This document shows, in pieces, positions 25,779-33,284 of a DNA stretch of 35,937 nt (position 1 is its first letter; each line of letters begins with the position of its first letter). The notes beneath the pieces were generated by a model. The model saw only the letters and a program-made list of their open reading frames with translations, made no database searches and was not told the DNA's origin. The translations under genes were made by a program, and so were the position numbers. Source of the DNA: Janthinobacterium lividum PAMC 25724 (GTDB lineage Bacteria; Pseudomonadota; Gammaproteobacteria; Burkholderiales; Burkholderiaceae_D); NCBI GenBank assembly GCA_000242815.2, contig AHHB01000043.1:1-35937 (forward strand), given 5' to 3'.

Positions 25779-25826
25779 CTTAGCTAGCCGCTTAGCTAGC
25801 CGCTTAGCTACCCGCTTAGCCACCAG
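25779..25826. repeat. Four 12-base tandem repeats upstream of the PilZ gene
   Basis: The unit CTTAGCTAGCCG occurs twice perfectly (25779-25790, 25791-25802), then as CTTAGCTACCCG and CTTAGCCACCAG, so copies decay rightwards. Each perfect unit contains the palindrome GCTAGC. The array lies in the 264-base gap between moaC and the PilZ gene, about 90 bases before the PilZ start. I see no gene in this gap. Confidence 0.85.
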
Positions 25827-25915
25827 GAAAGCCCGAATGAATTTCCGTAAAATAAGTGCTTTTTCATCAATAAATCATGCATACTGCGGTTCGCCAATAT
25901 TGAGATGAGCATCGC

Positions 25916-26638
25916 ATGACAAGCAACAAGCCCGCCGCGCAAAACAAGCTCCAGGATTACGAATTCGAGGCGATGAATCTACAGGTGGGCGGACGCATCC
26001 AGTTCATCACGCACCGCACCATCAAGCCCATCCAGCATTTCTCTACCCTGATCGGCTACGTGAAAGACGAGTACCTGATCGTCAAGATACCCATGGAAAA
26101 CGGCGCCTCCATCGCCCTCAACGAGGGCGACAAGCTGACCATCCGCGTGTTTTCCGGCGTCACCGTGTGTTCGTTTGCGTGCAGCGTGCTGCGCATGTTC
26201 GGGCGCCCCCTCAATTATGTGCATCTGAGCTTTCCCGACGCCATCCAGGGCACCAGCCTGCGCACGGCGATGCGCGTGAAAGTGGACATTCCAGCGCAAC
26301 TCAGTTACCGCGACGTGGCGCCCGCGCCCGTATTCATCGTCAACCTCAGCGTCTCGGGCGCATTGATCGAGGCAGCCAGCATGCTCACGCCGGACGACGA
26401 TGGCGTAGCGCTCAGCTTTACCCTGCTGGTGCAGCCGAACAAGCATCAGATGCGCGTCAATACGCGCGCGCGCATCCAGAACGTCAGCGTGGGCAAGCCC
26501 TCGCATGGCAACGCCGCCGACAACGCCGAAATCTATACGTATGGCGTGCAATTCATCGACCTGGAACCGACCCACTATACCCTGCTGCAAAACCTCACCT
26601 ATGAAGCGCTGATTGCAGACCGGCAAAAAATCGTCTGA
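25916..26638 (+). CDS. PilZ-domain c-di-GMP receptor (YcgR-like flagellar brake type)
   Basis: 240 residues. The N-terminal half (about 20-110) is a YcgR-like beta domain beginning NLQVGGRIQF. The C-terminal half (about 113-235) is a PilZ domain with the c-di-GMP-binding RxxxR motif RTAMR (116-120) and the second motif NLSVSG (143-148), here with Asn in place of the commoner Asp, which is an accepted variant. Such proteins bind c-di-GMP and slow flagellar motors or modulate pili and polysaccharide. It lies convergent to a type IV pilin gene, 21 bases apart, which hints at but does not prove a surface-motility role. GAGATGAG precedes the ATG. Confidence 0.88.
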   Translation: MTSNKPAAQNKLQDYEFEAMNLQVGGRIQFITHRTIKPIQHFSTLIGYVKDEYLIVKIPMENGASIALNEGDKLTIRVFSGVTVCSFACSVLRMFGRPLNYVHLSFPDAIQGTSLRTAMRVKVDIPAQLSYRDVAPAPVFIVNLSVSGALIEAASMLTPDDDGVALSFTLLVQPNKHQMRVNTRARIQNVSVGKPSHGNAADNAEIYTYGVQFIDLEPTHYTLLQNLTYEALIADRQKIV

Positions 26639-26659
26639 CACGGACACGTCAGGCGCCGC

Positions 26660-27127
26660 TCACTGCGTCGCCACCACCTTGGGAGCATTGTTCCTGATAA
26701 TGGCTTCCCTGGCCGCCGCATTCGTCACGCTGGTGCTGTTGAACCAGTTCAGGCTGCTGCCGCTGTTGAGCTGCAGCTCCATGCTCACCGTCTGGCCGCC
26801 CAGGCCACTGCCCAGGTCAGCTGCCAGGGTCAACTCGATATCACCCTTGAGCACCTTGGCGCCGGCCACTTCGCGCGTCGGGGTAAAGGTGGGGATGGCG
26901 CTGGGCACGGCCGGGGTAGGTGTGCTGCAGGCATCTGCCAGTCCACCGTTTTCCTGCACGCACAGGGCCACGGCCGTCTTCAGCGGTGCAGCGGCCATCA
27001 GCACGTTGCTGACCTTGGCGCGCATCGTATAGTCACCGTACTGGGGAATGGCCACGGCCGCCAGGATGCCGGCGATGGCCACCACGATCATCAGTTCTAT
27101 CAAGGTAAATCCGCTCTGCGCGCGCAT
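26660..27127 (-). CDS. Type IV pilin-like major/minor pilin (PilA/PilE type)
   Basis: 155 residues from the chosen start. A six-residue leader MRAQSG is followed by the processed N-terminus [20 protein letters not shown], with Glu5 after the cleavage site, so PilD should cut and methylate it. The helix continues through [17 protein letters not shown]. The remaining globular part (about 95 residues) has a two-Cys loop at mature residues 50 and 61 and no C-terminal cysteine pair, unlike classical D-region pilins. The first ATG (27130) has GGAGG only two bases before it; the second (27127) has five, so I use it. A consensus sigma-54 promoter lies at 27167-27182. No pilus assembly genes are nearby. 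Confidence 0.92.
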   Translation of the reverse strand: MRAQSGFTLIELMIVVAIAGILAAVAIPQYGDYTMRAKVSNVLMAAAPLKTAVALCVQENGGLADACSTPTPAVPSAIPTFTPTREVAGAKVLKGDIELTLAADLGSGLGGQTVSMELQLNSGSSLNWFNSTSVTNAAAREAIIRNNAPKVVATQ

Positions 27128-27166
27128 CATATCCTCCCATGGTGCCGTTGCTCACGTCAGGTACAC

Positions 27167-27182
27167 AGCAAGCGTCATGCCA
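27167..27182 (-). promoter_or_regulatory. Sigma-54 promoter of the pilin gene
   Basis: On the minus strand TGGCATG, four bases ACGC, then TTGCT: every fixed position of the -24/-12 consensus TGGCAYR-N4-TTGCW matches. The expected transcription start is near 27156, giving a leader of about 28 bases before the pilin ATG. Sigma-54 with PilS/PilR is the known control of pilA in Pseudomonas and some betaproteobacteria. Confidence 0.8.
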
Positions 27183-27243
27183 GCCATGCGCCCGGGCAGC
27201 GGCAGTACCGGTGGAAAGAAAAGCGACACATTTGGGCAGGTTC

Positions 27244-27288
27244 GGACCAACGCCGTCGGTCCAGACCCGCAAGCGGACTGTCTTGCGG
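27244..27288. promoter_or_regulatory. Two adjacent inverted repeats at enhancer distance from the pilin promoter
   Basis: GGACC-N9-GGTCC (27244-27262) and CCGCAAG-N8-CTTGCGG (27267-27288). They fall between the sucD terminator and the sigma-54 promoter, about 88-132 bases upstream of the predicted start, where activator sites of sigma-54 promoters usually lie. Binding by PilR or another activator is inference. Confidence 0.4.
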
Positions 27289-27290
27289 AC

Positions 27291-27318
27291 AAAAAAAAGG
27301 AGCCGAAGCTCCTTTTTT
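27291..27318. terminator. Intrinsic terminator after sucD
   Basis: An A-run, GGAGC, loop CGAA, GCTCC, and a T-run (stem AAAAAAGGAGC / GCTCCTTTTTT), 23 bases past the sucD stop. Clear T-run on the minus strand; symmetric enough to act on both strands. Confidence 0.85.
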
Positions 27319-27341
27319 GTACTACGTGCACCGGGCTGGAA

Positions 27342-28223
27342 TTACAGCATGGCTTTCAGCAGACGCGCCATTTCCGACGGGTTTTTGGTCACGGTGATAC
27401 CGCAAGCTTCCATGATTTCCAGCTTGGCTTGTGCCGTATCGGCACCGCCCGAGATCAGCGCGCCGGCGTGGCCCATGCGCTTGCCTGGAGGAGCGGTAAC
27501 GCCGGCGATGAAGCCAACGACCGGTTTTTTCATGTTGTCTTTGATCCAATAAGCCGCGTTGGCTTCGTCAGGACCACCGATTTCGCCGATCATGATGACC
27601 GCGTCGGTATCTGGATCGTCATTGAACATCTTCATGATGTCGATGTGCTTCAGACCGTTGATCGGGTCGCCGCCGATGCCGACTGCCGACGATTGGCCCA
27701 GGCCCAGTGCGGTCAACTGACCCACTGCTTCATAGGTCAATGTGCCCGAACGCGATACCACGCCGATGCGGCCTTTTTTATGGATGTGGCCTGGCATGAT
27801 GCCGATCTTGATTTCGTCTGGCGTGATCAAGCCTGGGCAGTTAGGGCCCAGCAGCAATGTTTTGCTGTTGGCTTTAGCCATGCGGTCTTTCAGAGCCATC
27901 ATGTCACGTACAGGAATGCCTTCGGTGATGCAAATGGCCAGATCCATTTCAGCTTCGACCGCTTCCCAGATCGCCGCTGCTGCGCCTGCTGGCGGCACGT
28001 AGATCACGGAAACGTTGGCGCCGGTTTCTTTTTTCGCTTCGGTAACGCTAGCGAAAATGGGAATGCCTTCGAAATCTTCGCCGGCTTTCTTCGGGTTCAC
28101 GCCTGCCACGAAGGCAGCTTTGCCGTTCGCGTAGTCGCGGCAACCGCGGGTGTGGAACTGGCCGGTCTTGCCGGTGATCCCTTGGGTTACGACTTTGGTA
28201 TCTTTATTGATCAGAATGGACAT
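27342..28223 (-). CDS. sucD: Succinyl-CoA synthetase (ADP-forming), alpha subunit
   Basis: 293 residues. With SucC it interconverts succinyl-CoA and succinate with ATP synthesis in the TCA cycle. Features are [15 protein letters not shown] (CoA-binding Rossmann loop), [12 protein letters not shown] region, [22 protein letters not shown], and the active-site [10 protein letters not shown] with phospho-His252. AAGGA lies seven bases before the ATG. It starts 13 bases after the sucC stop, so the two form one operon ending at the terminator 27291-27318. Confidence 0.97.
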   Translation of the reverse strand: MSILINKDTKVVTQGITGKTGQFHTRGCRDYANGKAAFVAGVNPKKAGEDFEGIPIFASVTEAKKETGANVSVIYVPPAGAAAAIWEAVEAEMDLAICITEGIPVRDMMALKDRMAKANSKTLLLGPNCPGLITPDEIKIGIMPGHIHKKGRIGVVSRSGTLTYEAVGQLTALGLGQSSAVGIGGDPINGLKHIDIMKMFNDDPDTDAVIMIGEIGGPDEANAAYWIKDNMKKPVVGFIAGVTAPPGKRMGHAGALISGGADTAQAKLEIMEACGITVTKNPSEMARLLKAML

Positions 28224-28236
28224 GTTGATTCCTTAA

Positions 28237-29406
<1,170 letters not shown>

Positions 29407-29429
29407 GCTGGCTTCCCTTCTGATACTGA

Positions 29430-29458
29430 TGTATAAAAATACGGTTAGTGGTGCAAAA
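29430..29458 (-). promoter_or_regulatory. Candidate sigma-70 promoter of sucCD
   Basis: On the minus strand TTTTGC (29458-29453), 17 bases, TATACA (29435-29430). The predicted start is about 17-18 bases before the sucC ATG. Its -35 box overlaps the T-run of the upstream DUF2889 terminator. Confidence 0.35.
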
Positions 29459-29487
29459 AAAACAGGAAAGCGCCGGGGTCACGCTTT
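29455..29487 (-). terminator. Intrinsic terminator at the 3' end of the DUF2889 gene
   Basis: On the minus strand AAAGCG, nine-base loop, CGCTTT, CCTG and eight T's. The stem overlaps the last codons and stop of the DUF2889 gene. The stem is short but the T-run is strong. Confidence 0.5.
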
Positions 29488-30039
29488 GGCTACCCAGCGC
29501 GGGTAATACTGTGCAACCGCCCCACCATCGGTGCGCAGGGCGTGGCATTTGTCGAGTTGAAACGGCTTTTCATGCGATAAGTCAGCATTCTCACCGTCAC
29601 GGGTCGACCAGACATCGCCGGCAAATGCCTGAACCGTCGCAGTCGGCAAGACTTGCGCCAGTTCGGTCAAATGGGTACAGCCAGCGATTCCCGCCAGGCG
29701 CTGTTTCAAGTCGCGGCGGAAATTCTTGAGTAAATTCAAACCGATCAGCGCCCTGTATGCGGGGCCGATGGTATCGCAAAAACCAGGATAGGGCACGGAA
29801 TCGGAGGCGGCATCGGCCTCGACGATAGTCAGTGCGTGATCGACGGTAATGCGCAAGTGGAGGTCATGCAGGGGAGTGCCGGCGGGACGGGGGCCGGAGG
29901 CCAGCATCGCGTCATAGCTTTTGATATCGGTAATACGGGCGTCAATATCCCACAGGCCGTCGTCGCGCACATACGCTTGGACGTCGATAACGCGGGAGTG
30001 CCGTAAGGCGCGCCGGGATACGGGAGTTGACAGGGGCAT
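29479..30039 (-). CDS. DUF2889 domain protein
   Basis: 186 residues from the chosen Met (MPLSTPVSRRALRHSRVIDVQAYVRDDG). The pattern GLWDIDARITDIKSYD, LHDLHLRITVDHALTIVEADAASDSVPYPGFC, YRALIGLNLLKNFRRDLKQRLAGIAGCTHLTEL and a C-terminal DKCHALRTDGGAVAQYYPRW is that of DUF2889, a family of unknown function with conserved Cys and His residues. The open frame runs 50 codons further upstream, but that part has no family similarity that I recognise. A likely extended -10 promoter lies at 30154-30159. It is found beside recA/recX and sucCD in related betaproteobacteria, with no known functional link. Confidence 0.85.
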   Translation of the reverse strand: MPLSTPVSRRALRHSRVIDVQAYVRDDGLWDIDARITDIKSYDAMLASGPRPAGTPLHDLHLRITVDHALTIVEADAASDSVPYPGFCDTIGPAYRALIGLNLLKNFRRDLKQRLAGIAGCTHLTELAQVLPTATVQAFAGDVWSTRDGENADLSHEKPFQLDKCHALRTDGGAVAQYYPRWVAKA

Positions 30040-30540
30040 AAGACCGATGCCGCTTGCGCGGCCGTAATTTAGTAAGCAGCAATGTGCATAAAGCACGCTG
30101 TTCGCAGCTTCTACGAACAGCAACCGCACCTGCGGCGCCGCAAAAACCCTAAAAGTGTAGCACACTGGACGCCGGTTGCGCCGCAACATAATTTTTCACT
30201 GCCTCGATAAAGACATTTCAAAGCATAAATAATGCACATGGAAATTGATGCCATTATCACCGATGGTGATGATTGATATGTCCGATGCACGCCGCGAAAT
30301 ACGCCAACGTGCCGCGCTTGCCCTGCAAACAGCAGCATGGGCAAGCCTGGCCCCACGCAGCGCAACAATAGGCCATCCAATGAACAGGCTGATGCCAGGG
30401 AAAGTGACTTGCCAGTAAAACCATGCTCTGGCGCGATGCGAGCGCGCGGGCAAGGCTCAGGGCAGCCATCGACTGTTGCAGAAGGAACACAACGGTGCCG
30501 GCGAGGAGTCGCGGCCAGCGGGACCGCTAGCGGCGCGCAC
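30040..30540. other. 500-base stretch without a recognisable gene
   Basis: Between the DUF2889 gene and recX. Only short open frames occur here, for example a 77-codon minus-strand frame at 30257-30490 (GTG start, Cys- and His-rich translation) and an 85-codon one at 30196-30453. Neither resembles a protein I know or has a Shine-Dalgarno that I can see. The part around 30190-30280 is AT-richer than its surroundings. It may hold a decayed gene, a leader or an unrecognised small RNA; apart from the promoter candidate at 30154-30159 I see nothing definite. Confidence 0.5.
30154..30159 (-). promoter_or_regulatory. Extended -10 promoter candidate for the DUF2889 gene
   Basis: The minus strand reads TGTGCTACACT, an extended -10 (TGC before TACACT), about 115 bases upstream of the DUF2889 start. 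No convincing -35 at normal spacing. Confidence 0.3.
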
Positions 30541-30996
30541 CTAGTCGTCTTCGGGCTCCAGGCCCTTCAAGGCCACGTGCACGGCGCGCTGCGAAAAGCC
30601 GCGCTGCATCAAAAAGCGCATCTGCTTGTTGCGCTGTTCGGCATCCTGCGCCACCGTACCGAATTTGCGACGCCATACTTCGCAGGCGCGTGCGGTCTCG
30701 CCTTCGGCCAGGCCCGCCTTGAGTTCCTGCAAGGCCTCGCCAGCAATCCCATGGCTTTGCAATTCCGCCATGATGCGGCTATTGCCGAAACGGGCCGAGC
30801 GGCGGTGTATCAGCGACTCGGAAAAACGCTCCTGCGACAGCCAGTTGGCTTGTTCCAGGCTGTCGAGCAAGGCCTCCACATCATCGCCTTCCTGCGCATG
30901 GCGCTGCAACTTGCGCCGCAATTCCATGCGGCTATGTTCGCGCATCGACAAAAAGCGTAGCGCCCTGCCCTTCAGGCTTAGTTGTACTGCAGCCAT
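30541..30996 (-). CDS. recX: Regulatory protein RecX
   Basis: 151 residues, the usual RecX length. Three helical-repeat modules: [67 protein letters not shown], and [19 protein letters not shown]. RecX binds the RecA filament and limits its growth and coprotease activity. It lies 203 bases downstream of recA on the same strand; that gap contains a hairpin (31042-31075) and a pair of REP-like palindromes, which may lower recX expression relative to recA. Confidence 0.93.
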   Translation of the reverse strand: MAAVQLSLKGRALRFLSMREHSRMELRRKLQRHAQEGDDVEALLDSLEQANWLSQERFSESLIHRRSARFGNSRIMAELQSHGIAGEALQELKAGLAEGETARACEVWRRKFGTVAQDAEQRNKQMRFLMQRGFSQRAVHVALKGLEPEDD

Positions 30997-31041
30997 ACAC
31001 CCACCTTGTCTTTCATTCCACGATCACAGCACCCAAATACA

Positions 31042-31075
31042 ATCGCCGCCCGGCGCAACAGCGCGGGACGGCGAT
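31042..31075 (-). terminator. Hairpin between recA and recX
   Basis: ATCGCCG ... CGGCGAT outer stem with inner CC/GG and GCGC, loop AACA, GCGC; two mismatches. On the minus strand it is followed by TGTATTTGGG, a poor T-run. In E. coli a terminator between recA and recX makes most recA transcripts monocistronic; a similar role is inferred here. Confidence 0.45.
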
Positions 31076-31103
31076 CAGGGTCCTACCTTGCGGCAAGCCA
31101 TGC

Positions 31104-31203
31104 GTAGGTCGGATTAGGCCACCTGGGCCGTAATCCGACAACATTGTTGACGTCTGTGGTGTTGTCGGATTAGGCGCGGCTTTGCCGCGCTAATCCGACC
31201 TAC
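31104..31203. repeat. Two inverted REP-like palindromes (REPIN-like) at the recA stop
   Basis: Element 1: GTAGGTCGGATTA-GGCC-N5-GGCC-G-TAATCCGACAAC (31104-31142). Element 2: GTTGTCGGATTA-G-GCGCGGC-TTT-GCCGCGC-TAATCCGACCTAC (31161-31203). Each is a hairpin by itself, and the two are mirror images around an 18-base centre. The outer CTAC of element 2 contains the reverse complement of the recA stop codon TAG (31200-31202). Confidence 0.85.
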
Positions 31204-32300
31204 TCTGACTTGGCTTCCGCCTTGGCAGCCTTGTCGGCGGCTTTATCCGCTTTTTCCGGCTTTTCAGCCGCCAGCGGTGGCAGTTCGCGCACGCCCAGCG
31301 AAGCGCGGACCTTGTTTTCGATCTCGCGGGCCAGCGCCGGACGCTCTTGCAAGAAGGCACGGGCGTTGTCTTTGCCCTGGCCGATGCGTTCGCCGTTGTA
31401 GCTGTACCACGAACCGGATTTTTCCACGATCTTGGCATCCGAGCCCAGGTCCAGGATTTCGCCTTCGCGCGAAGTGCCGGCGCCGTACAGGATATCGAAG
31501 TGCGCTTCCTTGAACGGTGGCGCGATCTTGTTCTTGACGACCTTGACCTTGGTTTCGTTGCCGATCACTTCATCGCCGGACTTGATCGAGCCGGTGCGGC
31601 GGATATCGAGGCGCACGGAGGCGTAGAATTTCAGCGCGTTGCCGCCGGTAGTCGTTTCCGGGCTGCCGAACATCACGCCGATCTTCATGCGGATCTGGTT
31701 GATGAAGATGACCAGGGTATTGGTGCGGTTGATGGAACCGGTCAGCTTGCGCAGGGCTTGCGACATCAGGCGCGCTTGCAAGCCTGGCAGGGAATCGCCC
31801 ATGTCGCCTTCGATCTCGGCGCGTGGCGTCAGTGCGGCCACGGAATCGATGACGACAAGGTCGACGCTGCCCGAACGCACGAGTGCGTCGCAGATTTCCA
31901 GCGCCTGCTCGCCCGTATCCGGTTGCGAGATCAGCAACTCATGCAGGTTCACGCCCAGTTTTTGGGCGTATCCGACGTCGAGTGCGTGCTCGGCATCGAT
32001 AAAGGCGCAAGTGCCGCCAATTTTTTGCATTTCAGCAATGGTTTGCAGGGTCAGCGTGGTTTTACCCGACGATTCTGGACCGTAGATTTCCACTACGCGG
32101 CCGCGCGGCAAGCCGCCCACGCCCAGCGCGATATCGAGGCCGAGCGAACCAGTTGACACGACTTGCACTTCTTCGATCACCGCGCTGGCATCCATGCGCA
32201 TGACCGAACCTTTGCCAAACTGCTTCTCGATCTGCGCCAGTGCGGCGGCCAGCGCCTTGGCTTTTTCCGATGCGGGTACTACAGCTTTTTTATCGTCCAT
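31200..32300 (-). CDS. recA: Recombinase RecA
   Basis: 366 residues from the chosen Met ([21 protein letters not shown]). ATP-dependent strand exchange and SOS coprotease. Walker [10 protein letters not shown] at 74-82; other signatures are [31 protein letters not shown] (Walker B), [48 protein letters not shown] (loops L1 and L2) and [20 protein letters not shown]. The tail is Lys/Ala/Glu-rich ([17 protein letters not shown]) and its stop codon lies inside a REP-like element. The frame is open 38 codons further upstream, but that part covers the promoter. Controlled by LexA through the box at 32390-32409. Confidence 0.98.
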   Translation of the reverse strand: MDDKKAVVPASEKAKALAAALAQIEKQFGKGSVMRMDASAVIEEVQVVSTGSLGLDIALGVGGLPRGRVVEIYGPESSGKTTLTLQTIAEMQKIGGTCAFIDAEHALDVGYAQKLGVNLHELLISQPDTGEQALEICDALVRSGSVDLVVIDSVAALTPRAEIEGDMGDSLPGLQARLMSQALRKLTGSINRTNTLVIFINQIRMKIGVMFGSPETTTGGNALKFYASVRLDIRRTGSIKSGDEVIGNETKVKVVKNKIAPPFKEAHFDILYGAGTSREGEILDLGSDAKIVEKSGSWYSYNGERIGQGKDNARAFLQERPALAREIENKVRASLGVRELPPLAAEKPEKADKAADKAAKAEAKSE

Positions 32301-32385
32301 ATGTTCTTTCAGCCGTTCTACAGTTGCAGATTCAGTTGAATCGTGCAGCCTGCGATAGCGCCAGTGGGTTAAATTCTTTATACAG

Positions 32386-32414
32386 ACAGTACTGTATAAA
32401 AAAACAGTGATCAA
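32386..32414 (-). promoter_or_regulatory. recA promoter with embedded LexA (SOS) box
   Basis: Minus strand: TTGATC (32414-32409), 17 bases, TACTGT (32391-32386). The SOS box (plus strand 32390-32409) reads TACTGT, eight A/T-rich bases, ACAGTG, close to the E. coli consensus CTG-N10-CAG with A/T core. As in E. coli recA, it fills the space between -35 and -10. An overlapping inverted repeat TTATACAG-N6-CTGTATAA (32378-32399) covers the -10. Confidence 0.85.
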
Positions 32415-32549
32415 TGCAAGCGGAACGTGGATTTGTTTTGAAACAGATCAATACAAGCCTGGTTTTTCACAAAAACTATCCACCTTGCGGAAAATCAAAC
32501 ACAATACAGACTTCTGATGTCCTGAAGTTGCAAGCATAGGAAGTTCACC

Positions 32550-33284
32550 ATGCGTATTTTACTTGCCGAAGATGACAGCGTGCTGGCCGATGGCCTGACC
32601 CGTTCGCTGCGCCAGTCCGGTTATGCAATCGACTACGTCAAGACCGGCCAGGAGGCCGATACTGCCCTGTCGACCCAGGAATTCGACCTGCTGATCCTCG
32701 ACCTGGGCCTGCCGAAGATGTCGGGCCTGGAAGTGCTGCGCCGCCTGCGCGCGCGCGCCTCGCTGCTGCCGGTACTGATCCTGACGGCTGCCGATTCCAT
32801 CGAGCAACGCGTGAATGGCCTCGACCTGGGTGCCGATGATTATATGGCCAAGCCGTTCGCCCTGTCAGAACTGGAGGCAAGAGTGCGCGCCCTGACGCGC
32901 CGTGGCGCCGGCGGCGGCGCGGCCATCATCAAGCACGGCCCCCTCAGCTACGACCAGGTGGGGCGCAGCGCCTACATCAACGAGCAGATGCTCGACCTGT
33001 CGGCGCGCGAACTGGGCTTACTGGAAATCCTGCTGGGCCGTACCGGCCGCCTCGTCTCGAAAGAGCAGCTGGTCGACCATTTGTGCGAATGGGGCGAAGA
33101 GGTGTCGAACAACGCCATCGAAGTGTATGTGCACCGTTTGCGCAAGAAGATCGAGGTCGGTGGCGTGCGCATCGCTACGGTGCGTGGCCTCGGCTATTGC
33201 CTGGAAAAATACTCGGAAGCGGCGCGCCTGAACGCCGAAGCGGGCGTGTCGGCCAGCCCGGCCAGCGGAGCCGCCAGCAAGTGA
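32550..33284 (+). CDS. OmpR/PhoB-family response regulator (TctD-like)
   Basis: 244 residues. The receiver domain (1 to about 118) has the acidic pair Asp8/Asp9, phospho-acceptor Asp51 (LLILDLGLPKMSG), Thr79 and Lys101 (YMAKPFA). The winged-helix domain (about 125-222) contains LSARELGLLEILLGRTGRLVSKEQLVDHL and the recognition part VYVHRLRKKI...IATVRGLGYCLE. An Ala/Ser-rich tail of about 20 residues follows. AGGAAG lies before the ATG. The stop overlaps the GTG of the sensor kinase (GTGA), so the pair is co-translated. By position it probably activates the DUF4212/symporter genes downstream. Closest known type: TctD of the tricarboxylate system. Confidence 0.92.
   Translation: MRILLAEDDSVLADGLTRSLRQSGYAIDYVKTGQEADTALSTQEFDLLILDLGLPKMSGLEVLRRLRARASLLPVLILTAADSIEQRVNGLDLGADDYMAKPFALSELEARVRALTRRGAGGGAAIIKHGPLSYDQVGRSAYINEQMLDLSARELGLLEILLGRTGRLVSKEQLVDHLCEWGEEVSNNAIEVYVHRLRKKIEVGGVRIATVRGLGYCLEKYSEAARLNAEAGVSASPASGAASK

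Noticed and set aside
25779..25826. The tandem repeats as a CRISPR array
   Set aside because: Units are 12 bases, directly abutting with no spacers, and there are no cas genes.
30257..30490. 77-codon minus-strand frame in the recX-DUF2889 gap
   Set aside because: Cys- and His-rich translation unlike any family I know, GTG start without Shine-Dalgarno; kept only as a note in the gap entry.
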